A program made the translations under genes and the position numbers. From Dehalococcoidia bacterium (GTDB taxonomy: Bacteria > Chloroflexota > Dehalococcoidia > Dehalococcoidales > DAOWJH01), in the NCBI GenBank assembly GCA_030640495.1, contig DAOWJH010000068.1, forward strand, positions 1-6,419: a stretch of 6,419 nt of DNA, written 5' to 3'. Under the pieces are notes generated by a model, which was not told the DNA's origin, did no database searches, and saw only the letters and a list, made by a program, of their open reading frames with translations. Positions 1 to 5,960 of the stretch are shown in pieces (the stretch's first letter is position 1; every line of letters begins with the position of its first letter).

Positions 1-197
1 ACCTCAGGGATTTCCTGCTTCAGGATTCGTTCAATCCCCATCTTTAAGGTGATGGTTGCCATAGCACAGCCATCACAGGCTCCGGTTAACCTTACTGTTA
101 CCACGCCATCGTTAACCTCAACTAGCTCCACATCACCGCCGTGGGCTATCAGGCTGGGTCGTAGCTTGTTTAATACCTCTTCTACCTTATCTCGCAC
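1..197 (-). CDS. NifU-like (Nfu-type) iron-sulfur cluster scaffold protein, partial (C-terminus off the left edge)
   Basis: Sixty-five complete codons plus two bases are visible, read leftward from a GTG at 195-197. The protein starts MRDKVEEVLN and carries the hallmarks of the NifU C-terminal domain: a RPSLIAHGGDVELVEV stretch (residues 13-28), then the TGACDGCAMATITLK segment with the CxxC pair Cys41/Cys44. In this family that pair binds a labile Fe-S cluster for transfer to apoproteins in the cytoplasm. Stand-alone Nfu proteins of this kind are usually about 70-80 residues, so probably only a few residues are missing. The GTG start is chosen because AAGGGAG (204-210) lies 6 nt upstream and the domain begins there. 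The gene diverges from the TPR-gyrA genes across 119 bp. Family assignment is firm; which Fe-S proteins it serves cannot be seen here. Confidence 0.9.
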   Translation of the reverse strand, partial: MRDKVEEVLNKLRPSLIAHGGDVELVEVNDGVVTVRLTGACDGCAMATITLKMGIERILKQEIPE

Positions 198-203
198 TAT
201 AAT

Positions 204-210
204 CTCCCTT
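204..210 (-). promoter_or_regulatory. Ribosome binding site of the NifU-like gene
   Basis: Read on the minus strand this is AAGGGAG, 6 nt before the GTG at 197. It is the main reason for choosing GTG as the start, since no ATG is available at the beginning of the domain. Confidence 0.7.
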
Positions 211-222
211 GACCAAAAACCT

Positions 223-238
223 TATCATAGCTATGATA
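223..238. repeat. Perfect 16-bp palindrome, candidate operator
   Basis: TATCATAGCTATGATA equals its own reverse complement over all 16 positions. It lies in the divergent intergenic region, 26 bp upstream of the NifU-like start and just upstream of the candidate rightward promoter. Its size and symmetry suit a site for a dimeric regulator. That is inference: I do not recognise a specific regulator consensus. With no loop it would be a poor RNA hairpin. Confidence 0.5.
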
Positions 239-243
239 GCTTT

Positions 244-254
244 GTCAAATTGAC
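244..254. repeat. Short inverted repeat GTCAA-A-TTGAC beside the palindrome
   Basis: GTCAA and TTGAC are exact reverse complements around a single central base. On the minus strand the left arm is part of TTGACA (243-248), a consensus -35 hexamer pointing toward the NifU-like gene. However, the position 17 nt further on reads only ATAAGG, so that promoter is weakly supported. The repeat could be a second regulator half-site pair or simply a by-product of -35-like sequences on both strands. Confidence 0.3.
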
Positions 255-283
255 TTGTTTAGCTCCCTTAGGTGGAGTAAAAT
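255..283 (+). promoter_or_regulatory. Candidate sigma70-type promoter for the TPR-gyrA genes
   Basis: TTGTTT (255-260) and TAAAAT (278-283) are separated by 17 bp and resemble -35 and -10 hexamers. Transcription would start near 290, giving a leader of about 27 nt before the ATG at 317. It sits right beside the inverted repeats at 223-254, so a protein bound there could affect it. This is called by eye; the -35 is only a partial match. Confidence 0.4.
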
Positions 284-316
284 ATTATATCCAGACTGAT
301 TAGTCGGGGGCGGAGG

Positions 317-1150
317 ATGTCATATCAGGAAGAGGAACAGGTAAGACTCAAACGACAGAGCAGCAAACAGGCAATAGCCTTAGCTATGCAGGGTCGGTGG
401 AAAGAGGCGGTAGCCGCCAATAAGAGCCTGCTTGAGAGCTTTCCCAACGATGTCGACGCCTATAATCGGTTGGGCAGAGCCTATATGGAGCTGGGGGAGT
501 ACTCTCAAGCCAAGGAAGCCTATGGGCGAGCTCTACAGCTTGACCCGTATAATGCCATTGCCGAGAAGAATCTCCATCGCTTATCTCATCTGGGAGAGGC
601 TGTGGCTGGTGCTGAGAGTGGTTTTCATAAGGTCGAGCCACACCATTTTATTGAGGAAACAGGCAAGACAGGGGTGGTCAACCTTTACCATTTGGCACCC
701 CCGCAGATACTGGCCAGAACGGTAGCTGGAAGTAAGGTAAATTTGAAGATAGACGGCTCCAGTTTAATAGTGGAGAATAGCCGTGGGGAGTATTTGGGGC
801 AGGTAGAGCCTAGATATGGGCAGCGACTTATCAAGTTAATGGAGGGGGGTAACAGCTATACCGCCGCTATCATCAAATCAACAGAAGACGCAGTAACTGT
901 CATCATTAGAGAGGTATATCAGCATCCCTCCCAGGCAGGGCAACTCTCCTTCCCCTCAAAGAAGTTTGCCCCCATCCAACCTTATGTTACCGACAAAGTA
1001 TTTAGGCGTAAGGTGCCATACGAGGAGGAAGCGGCGGAGGAGCCTGGCCATATTACCATGGGTGGGGAGGAGATAGAATTATTGCCCGAGGAATCCCCTG
1101 ACATTGAGGATAAGACTAATAATGAGGATAAGACTAATAATGAGGAATAG
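317..1150 (+). CDS. Tetratricopeptide-repeat protein with uncharacterised C-terminal domain, upstream of gyrA
   Basis: 277 residues, no signal peptide or membrane segment, so probably cytoplasmic. Residues about 17-79 form two TPR-like helical pairs; the second (48-79, AYNRLGRAYMELGEYSQAKE onward, ending LDPYN) is a canonical TPR, a protein-binding fold. A linker follows, then an apparently beta-rich region (about 118-205) around VNLYHLAPPQILART, GEYLGQVEPRYGQRLIKLM and VTVIIREVYQHPS. I cannot assign it; its strand pattern is faintly HIRAN-like, an unverified impression. The tail (235-277) is strongly acidic and ends in a duplicated EDKTNN. The ATG at 317 has GGAGG directly against it with no spacer, so the start is uncertain; GGGGG at 306-310 could be the working site. 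The next in-frame ATG (386) would cut into the TPRs. It ends 9 bp before gyrA, suggesting co-translation. Molecular function unknown. Confidence 0.85.
   Translation: MSYQEEEQVRLKRQSSKQAIALAMQGRWKEAVAANKSLLESFPNDVDAYNRLGRAYMELGEYSQAKEAYGRALQLDPYNAIAEKNLHRLSHLGEAVAGAESGFHKVEPHHFIEETGKTGVVNLYHLAPPQILARTVAGSKVNLKIDGSSLIVENSRGEYLGQVEPRYGQRLIKLMEGGNSYTAAIIKSTEDAVTVIIREVYQHPSQAGQLSFPSKKFAPIQPYVTDKVFRRKVPYEEEAAEEPGHITMGGEEIELLPEESPDIEDKTNNEDKTNNEE
1105..1146 (+). repeat. 18-bp tandem repeat, about 2.3 copies, at the 3' end of the TPR gene
   Basis: The unit TGAGGATAAGACTAATAA occurs at 1105-1122 and identically at 1123-1140, followed by a partial copy TGAGGA at 1141-1146. The 18-bp period keeps the frame and adds one EDKTNN hexapeptide to the acidic tail. 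The perfect identity suggests a recent slippage duplication. The last partial copy runs almost to the stop codon at 1148-1150. Confidence 0.9.
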
Positions 1151-1153
1151 GAG
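1149..1153 (+). promoter_or_regulatory. Ribosome binding site of gyrA, overlapping the TPR stop codon
   Basis: AGGAG begins inside the TAG stop of the TPR gene. It is 6 nt before the TTG at 1160 and 12 nt before the in-frame ATG at 1166. The spacing favours TTG as the gyrA start, although ATG would cost only two residues. Confidence 0.65.
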
Positions 1154-1159
1154 TTTTAA

Positions 1160-3625
1160 TTGAATATGACTTTAGGCACAGTCAAACCGGTAAGTGTAGA
1201 AGACGAGATGAAGAGCTCTTACCTGGACTACGCTATGAGCGTCATCGTTTCCCGCGCCCTACCCGATGTGCGGGATGGGTTAAAGCCAGTACACCGGCGC
1301 ATTCTCTATGCTATGGATGGAATAGGGCTAAATCATGCCAGCCCTTATAAGAAGAGTGCCCGCATTGTCGGCGAGGTGCTGGGCAAATACCACCCTCATG
1401 GCGACACCTCAGTTTATGATGCGATGGTGCGCATGGCACAGGATTTCTCTATGCGGCACCTCCTGGTTGATGGGCAGGGCAATTTTGGCAGCATGGACAA
1501 TGACCCCCCGGCAGCAATGCGCTATACCGAGGCACGCCTGACCGAGGTGGCTGAGCAGATGTTGGTTGACATTGATAAGGATACCGTTGACTTTATGCCA
1601 AACTTTGATAATAGCCTTAAGGAGCCTTCGGTTCTGCCCACCCGATTACCTAACCTGCTGGTTAACGGTAGCTCCGGAATTGCGGTAGGGATGGCTACCA
1701 ACATCCCCCCTCATAACCTGGGGGAGGTATATGATGCCATTACTTATCTCATTGATAACCCTGAAGCCACTGTTGATGAGCTTATTCAATTTATTAAAGG
1801 CCCTGATTTCCCTACTGCTGGCATCATCCTCGGCCAGGAAGGGATTAAGAATGCCTATGCTACCGGGCATGGCCGGGTAGTAGTTCGAGCTAAGGCTTAT
1901 TTAGGCAGTATGCCGGAGGCTGGGCGTCATCAAATAGTGGTTACCGAGCTTCCTTATCAGACAAATAAGGCCGCCCTGGTAGAGCGGATAGCTACGCTGG
2001 TTAAGGATAAGAAAATTGGCGGCATCAGTGAACTACGCGATGAGTCAGACCGCCAGGGGATGCGTATTGTCATTGAGTTAAGGAGAGAAGCCCAGCCGGA
2101 GCGGGTCTTGAATAACCTGTATAAATATACCTCAATGCAGTCAGCCTTCTTCGTCAATATGGTGGCTCTGGTTGAGGGTCAGCCCCGGGTAATTAGCCTT
2201 AAAGAAGCCCTTCAGTATTACATAGATTTCCGTTATGAGGTTATCACTCGCCGCTCTCGGTTTGAGCTGAAAGTGGCTAAGGAGAGGGCTCATATCCTTG
2301 AGGGGCTTAAAATTGCCCTGGACCATATAGATAAGGTGATTACTACTATCCGAAAATCTGAAACTGCTGAGGCAGCCCGCCGCAACCTTATGGCTGGCTT
2401 TGGCTTATCTCAGGCGCAGGCACAGGCTATCCTTGATATGCAGCTTCGCCGGCTGGCTAACCTTGAGCGGCGCAAAATAGTTGATGAGTATGCCGAGGTG
2501 GTAAGAACCATTGCCTATCTGGAAGACCTTCTGGCTAACCCCAGGCGAATACTTGTGCTGATAAAGCAGGAAGTGGGCGAGCTAAAGTCTAAATATAGCA
2601 ACCCACGGCGAACTGAGATAAGTGGGGAAGAGGCGGTGGACTTTCGCGAAGAAGACCTTATCCCCCACCAGAGAGTGGTGGTAACCCTCAGTAATAGGGG
2701 GTTTGTCAAAATGGTGACATCACGAAGCTACAAGCCCCAGCATCGTGGCGGCAAGGGTATCATTGGCATGGTAGTCAGGGAGAAGGACGCAGTAAGACTC
2801 CTGGTGGTGGCTGATAATCATGATAATATGCTGTTCTTTACCAATCGGGGCAAAGTCTTCTGCATTAAGTGCTACGAAATCCCGGCTGACAGCTCCCGTG
2901 TAGCCAAAGGAACGGCAGTGATTAATTTGTTCCCGGTTACTGGGGATGAGAAGGTTACGGCTATGGTAGCCGTGGCTGATTTTACTTCACATACCTACCT
3001 GTTGATGGCTACTGGCCGTGGCGAGATAAAAAAGACGGCGGTGGGTAGTTTTGCCTCGGTGCGCAGTAGCGGGCTTATCGCTATGGATTTGGAGAAGGGG
3101 GACGAGTTGGTGGCAGCACACTTAGCCACTGACCAGGATGATGTCATATTAGTAACTCAAAAAGGGCAGTCAATCAGGTTCGCTGTATCTAAGTTAAGAG
3201 CTAGCCTCAGAACCAGCGGCGGGGTGCGCAGTATTCACCTGGCACCTGATGACCAGGTAGTCAGTATGGGTATTGCCTATCCAGAGGCATTCCTGTTAAC
3301 CGTTACCACTGGGGGCTTCGGTAAACTCACCCCGGTTGGTAGCTATCCACGGCAACATCGTGCCGGTAGCGGGGTTAGAACCTTTAAGCTTACTGAAAAA
3401 AGCGGTAAGGTGGCTGATGCCAAGCTGGTCTCTCAATCAGACCAGCTGATGATTATCTCTGCTGAGGGCATTGTCATCAACACCCCGGTGAGGGAAAAAG
3501 ACCCTAAACAGGGCATTGCTATTCAGAGCAGGGGTACCCAGGGAGTAAGACTGATGAGGCTGGACACTGGGGATAGGGTAGTTGCTATCGCCTGCTTTGA
3601 CAAAAAAAGCACTGACACCGCTTAA
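1160..3625 (+). CDS. gyrA: DNA gyrase subunit A
   Basis: 821 residues, typical for GyrA. This subunit cuts and rejoins duplex DNA so that the GyrA2-GyrB2 complex can introduce negative supercoils using ATP. The winged-helix breakage region holds GKYHPHGDTSVYDAM (76-89) and the catalytic tyrosine in AAMRYTEARL (Tyr122), numbered as in E. coli. Tower and coiled-coil regions follow to about 500, ending with the IDFRYEVITRR and AQAILDMQLRRL signatures. The C-terminal beta-pinwheel (about 503-815) shows six blade-like repeats. It carries a GyrA box QHRGGKG (527-533), a one-residue variant of QRRGGKG, which supports gyrase over ParC. The quinolone-region positions read Thr83 and Asp87. The TTG start is preferred by RBS spacing; ATG at 1166 is the alternative. 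No gyrB is present in the window. The gene follows the TPR gene by 9 bp and precedes an SDR by 28 bp. Confidence 0.97.
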   Translation: MNMTLGTVKPVSVEDEMKSSYLDYAMSVIVSRALPDVRDGLKPVHRRILYAMDGIGLNHASPYKKSARIVGEVLGKYHPHGDTSVYDAMVRMAQDFSMRHLLVDGQGNFGSMDNDPPAAMRYTEARLTEVAEQMLVDIDKDTVDFMPNFDNSLKEPSVLPTRLPNLLVNGSSGIAVGMATNIPPHNLGEVYDAITYLIDNPEATVDELIQFIKGPDFPTAGIILGQEGIKNAYATGHGRVVVRAKAYLGSMPEAGRHQIVVTELPYQTNKAALVERIATLVKDKKIGGISELRDESDRQGMRIVIELRREAQPERVLNNLYKYTSMQSAFFVNMVALVEGQPRVISLKEALQYYIDFRYEVITRRSRFELKVAKERAHILEGLKIALDHIDKVITTIRKSETAEAARRNLMAGFGLSQAQAQAILDMQLRRLANLERRKIVDEYAEVVRTIAYLEDLLANPRRILVLIKQEVGELKSKYSNPRRTEISGEEAVDFREEDLIPHQRVVVTLSNRGFVKMVTSRSYKPQHRGGKGIIGMVVREKDAVRLLVVADNHDNMLFFTNRGKVFCIKCYEIPADSSRVAKGTAVINLFPVTGDEKVTAMVAVADFTSHTYLLMATGRGEIKKTAVGSFASVRSSGLIAMDLEKGDELVAAHLATDQDDVILVTQKGQSIRFAVSKLRASLRTSGGVRSIHLAPDDQVVSMGIAYPEAFLLTVTTGGFGKLTPVGSYPRQHRAGSGVRTFKLTEKSGKVADAKLVSQSDQLMIISAEGIVINTPVREKDPKQGIAIQSRGTQGVRLMRLDTGDRVVAIACFDKKSTDTA

Positions 3626-3641
3626 GCATTAAACTGTAGCC

Positions 3642-3646
3642 GGAGG
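3642..3646 (+). promoter_or_regulatory. Ribosome binding site of the first SDR gene
   Basis: GGAGG (extended GGAGGT) lies 7 nt before the GTG at 3654. This strong site decides the GTG start, which also gives the usual short N-terminus before the first beta strand. It lies in the 28-bp gap after gyrA, where no terminator is visible. Confidence 0.75.
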
Positions 3647-3653
3647 TTGAATA

Positions 3654-4421
3654 GTGAGTATTCCCACCCTTTCTTTGGCAGGTAAAGTAGCTATTGTTAC
3701 CGGGGGCAAGCGGGGGATAGGTAAGGCTATCGCTCTGGCTTTTGCTGAGGCCGGGGCTGATGTGGTTGTCTGTGGCCGGGTGATTGAGGATGGCGAGCTG
3801 GTGGCTGTGGCTGACGAAATCCAGCGGCTCGGTCGGCGTTCACTGGCTGTCAGGACTGACATCACCAAGAAGACCGAGGTCGATAATCTGGTTCAGCGGG
3901 TAATGGATGACTTCGGTGGCATTGATATTTTGGTAAATAATGCCGGCATGAATATCATGGTGCCGTTACTTGAACTCCGTGAGGATGGCTGGGACAAAAT
4001 TATTAATACCGACCTCAAGGGCTACTTCCTTTGCAGTCAGGCGGTGGGCAAGACGATGGTTGACCGGAAAAGGGGCAACATTATTAATATAGCCTCCCGC
4101 TCAGCAATGAAAGCCATAGAAAGGATGGGCGCCTACTGTATTGCTAAGGTAGGCGTAGTTATGCTTACCCGGGTGATGGCTCTGGAATTAGCCAGACACA
4201 ATATACGAGTTAATGCCCTTGCCCCGTCTACGGTAAGGACTAAGTTCAGCGAACCCTTGTGGAATGACCCTGAGAAGTTAAAGAGGCTTGAAGCTTCAAT
4301 ACCACTGGGTTATCTGGCTGAGCCCAGTGATATTATCGGAACTGCCCTGTTTTTAGCCTCTGACGCCTCTAGCTACATCACCGGGCAGACTATTATTGTT
4401 GATGGTGGTCAATTGGCTTAG
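3654..4421 (+). CDS. Short-chain dehydrogenase/reductase (SDR), classical type, probably NADP(H)-dependent
   Basis: 255 residues, the usual classical SDR length. Visible motifs are the nucleotide-binding TGGKRGIG (16-23), Asp69 after the third strand, NNAG (95-98), Asn118, and a catalytic triad Ser148-Tyr161-Lys165 (YCIAK). The C-terminus ends SSYITGQTIIVDGGQLA, as in FabG-like and glucose/gluconate dehydrogenase-like SDRs. Basic residues in the glycine motif (Lys19, Arg20) and Arg42 after the second strand, with no Asp at that strand end, suggest NADP(H) rather than NAD(H). Substrate cannot be deduced; a 3-oxoacyl-ACP reductase is possible, but no fatty-acid gene is adjacent. It starts with GTG behind a strong ribosome binding site, 28 bp after gyrA, so read-through from gyrA is plausible. 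The second SDR in this window shares its architecture. Confidence 0.92.
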   Translation: MSIPTLSLAGKVAIVTGGKRGIGKAIALAFAEAGADVVVCGRVIEDGELVAVADEIQRLGRRSLAVRTDITKKTEVDNLVQRVMDDFGGIDILVNNAGMNIMVPLLELREDGWDKIINTDLKGYFLCSQAVGKTMVDRKRGNIINIASRSAMKAIERMGAYCIAKVGVVMLTRVMALELARHNIRVNALAPSTVRTKFSEPLWNDPEKLKRLEASIPLGYLAEPSDIIGTALFLASDASSYITGQTIIVDGGQLA

Positions 4422-4457
4422 CCTTTAGGCGGGTCTTGGCTAAAAGGCGAATCATAA

Positions 4458-5147
4458 GTGAAGATGCTTTTCATTCCCGGTGCCGGTGGTAGTGGGGAAG
4501 AGTGGGTATATCAGACTGAATATTTTACTGGTTCACAAGCCATTACCCTCCCCGGTCACCCCCAGGGAAAGCCCTGCTCCAGCCTGGATGACTATGTTGA
4601 ATGGCTGCGGGACTATATTCACCAGCACCAGTATCAGGATGTCGTCCTTATCGGTCATTCTATGGGCAGTGCTATTGCTCAACTCTATGGGCTAAAATAT
4701 AGTCAGGAAATAAGGGCGCTGGTCTTAATCGGCGCCGGGGCTAGGCTGAGGGTGCTCCCCGACCTGCTGGCAAAGCTGGAAAGGATGATTACTGACCGGG
4801 TTGCCTGGAAGCAATATCTGCAAGACGAGTATTGCCTTATCCCCCCTGAAGTTAGGCCGGCTCTGTTAGCCGCCAGAATGGAAATAGGCCCAGCAGTAAC
4901 CCTGAACGACTACCTTTGTTGTGACCGGTTTGACATTATGGAGCAGGTTCAGGCTATCAAACTGCCAGCCCTGGTTATCTGTGGCAGTGAAGATAAGAAG
5001 ACACCGGTAAAATATACTAGGTATCTGGCTGATAACATTGACCGGGCTAAACCGCTCGTAATTGACGGAGCCACCCACTGGGTGCATATTGAAAAGCCCA
5101 GAGAGGTCAATCAGGCTATAGAGGAGTTTCTGACTCGCCTTACCTGA
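4458..5147 (+). CDS. Alpha/beta hydrolase fold protein, substrate unknown
   Basis: 229 residues with the core alpha/beta-hydrolase layout and no signal peptide, so probably cytoplasmic. The nucleophile elbow is GHSMG (66-70, Ser68). The likely acid is Asp179 in ICGSEDKKTP and the likely base His207 in GATHWVHIEKP. The oxyanion-hole loop reads FIPGAGGSGEEW (5-16), without the His of the common HGxG form. Residues about 97-160 form a helical lid. The catalytic set looks complete, so an active esterase, thioesterase, lactonase or related enzyme is likely, but the family is too broad to choose. The start is GTG at 4458 with a weak AGGCG (4445-4449) 8 nt upstream; the ATG at 4464 would give a product two residues shorter. 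It lies 36 bp after the SDR in the same direction, suggesting joint expression. Its end faces a minus-strand gene. Confidence 0.88.
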   Translation: MKMLFIPGAGGSGEEWVYQTEYFTGSQAITLPGHPQGKPCSSLDDYVEWLRDYIHQHQYQDVVLIGHSMGSAIAQLYGLKYSQEIRALVLIGAGARLRVLPDLLAKLERMITDRVAWKQYLQDEYCLIPPEVRPALLAARMEIGPAVTLNDYLCCDRFDIMEQVQAIKLPALVICGSEDKKTPVKYTRYLADNIDRAKPLVIDGATHWVHIEKPREVNQAIEEFLTRLT

Positions 5148-5161
5148 CTATTGGCAGGTAA
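5140..5161. terminator. Candidate hairpin at the end of the alpha/beta hydrolase gene
   Basis: TTACCTG (5140-5146) and CAGGTAA (5155-5161) form a perfect 7-bp stem around an 8-nt loop. The left arm overlaps the hydrolase stop codon (5145-5147). No U-tract follows on the plus strand, so it is at best a weak intrinsic terminator. Confidence 0.3.
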
Positions 5162-5167
5162 AACTGG

Positions 5168-5206
5168 GTGACGGCTAAGGGCTGAAGGCTAATTCTCCGC
5201 CGTCAC
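5168..5206. terminator. Candidate hairpin across the 3' end of the second SDR gene
   Basis: GTGACGGC (5168-5175) and GCCGTCAC (5199-5206) are perfect 8-bp inverted arms separated by 23 nt. The inner region also contains repeated GGCT. The left arm reaches the first base of the minus-strand stop codon (5175-5177). On the minus strand the hairpin is followed within a few bases by TTTT, a weak U-tract, so it may end the SDR transcript. Loop length and the short U-tract keep confidence low. Confidence 0.35.
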
Positions 5207-5960
5207 TAAAGATTGTCTGCCCGGTTATAAAGTCTGAGGCCGGTGAAGCCAGATATACAGCCAGAAGCCCAATCTCGCCTACATCCCCCACTCTACCTAG
5301 AGGTATATGCGCCATCATCTTTTCCCGCAATTTGGGGTCATCGTGGTGCCACGCCGAAAGTTTGGTATAGAAGTCTCCCGGCCCGATGGCATTGACATTG
5401 ATTTTAAACGGAGCCCATTCCAGAGCCAGACAGCGGGTAAACATGCTCAGTGCTGCCTTGCTGGTGTTATATGAGATGATTTCGGCATTCCCTTTCTGGG
5501 CATTATTTGAGCTGATATTAATAACCTTGCCCTTCTTCTGCTTGAACATATGGGGACCTACCGCCCGACAGCAGAGAAAGGCACTGGTTAGGTTGGTGTC
5601 CATCACCTTGTGCCATTCCTCCTCGGTCAATCGGGTGCCATCCAAACTTACTATCGCCTTACAGGTGACTGCCCCTGCGTTATTGACCAGGATGTCAATC
5701 CGCTTGAAGTGACCGATGACCTCTTCCACCATCCCCTCAACCTGGTCGGCTTTGGTTACATCGGTAGGGATGGCCAGGCTTTGTCTGCCCAGGTCTTTGA
5801 CCTCACGGCACGTCTCTTCAATCTCTTCTTTAGTCCGCGCCGCTGCCACTATATCTGCTCCCGCCCTGGCCAGGGCAAGCGAGATGGCTTTCCCAAGCCC
5901 TCGCCCGGCACCGGTAACGATGGCTACCTTCCCCTCAACGCTGAACTCGGTAGAAATCAT
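5175..5960 (-). CDS. Short-chain dehydrogenase/reductase (SDR), second copy, probably NADP(H)-dependent
   Basis: 261 residues. Motifs are TGAGRGLG (16-23), Asp67 after the third strand, NNAG (93-96), Asn123, and the triad Ser151-Tyr164-Lys168 (YNTSK). The ending DFITGQTIFSDGGELAFSP is typical of classical SDRs. Arg20 and Arg42, with no Asp at the end of the second strand, point to NADP(H). Compared with the first SDR it has a longer segment after NNAG (about 97-114, with SLDGTRLTEEEW), which may shape the substrate pocket. Substrate is unknown; 3-oxoacyl reductase, sugar or steroid-type alcohol dehydrogenase activities all occur in this family. The ATG is well supported by AAGGAGG 8 nt upstream. 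It directly abuts the stop codon of the radical SAM gene (TAGATG), implying translational coupling. The 3' end converges on the hydrolase gene. Confidence 0.93.
   Translation of the reverse strand: MISTEFSVEGKVAIVTGAGRGLGKAISLALARAGADIVAAARTKEEIEETCREVKDLGRQSLAIPTDVTKADQVEGMVEEVIGHFKRIDILVNNAGAVTCKAIVSLDGTRLTEEEWHKVMDTNLTSAFLCCRAVGPHMFKQKKGKVINISSNNAQKGNAEIISYNTSKAALSMFTRCLALEWAPFKINVNAIGPGDFYTKLSAWHHDDPKLREKMMAHIPLGRVGDVGEIGLLAVYLASPASDFITGQTIFSDGGELAFSP

Noticed and set aside
284..289. Minus-strand TATAAT as a -10 element for the NifU-like gene
   Set aside because: The hexamer is perfect, but the expected -35 position (about 307-312) reads CGCCCC, so support is too thin to call a promoter.
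49..303. Plus-strand open frame of 84 codons at the left end
   Set aside because: It lies opposite the NifU-like gene, and its product is Ser/Thr/Pro-rich with no family features. The minus strand carries clear conserved motifs.
3602..3608. Run of seven A near the end of gyrA, a possible frameshift site
   Set aside because: Slippage would only alter the last few residues after the final pinwheel blade. No stimulatory structure is evident, so programmed frameshifting is not supported.
4422..4457. GCC-TTTA-GGC inverted repeat after the first SDR as a terminator
   Set aside because: The stem is only 3 bp and no T-run follows, so it is not a credible terminator.
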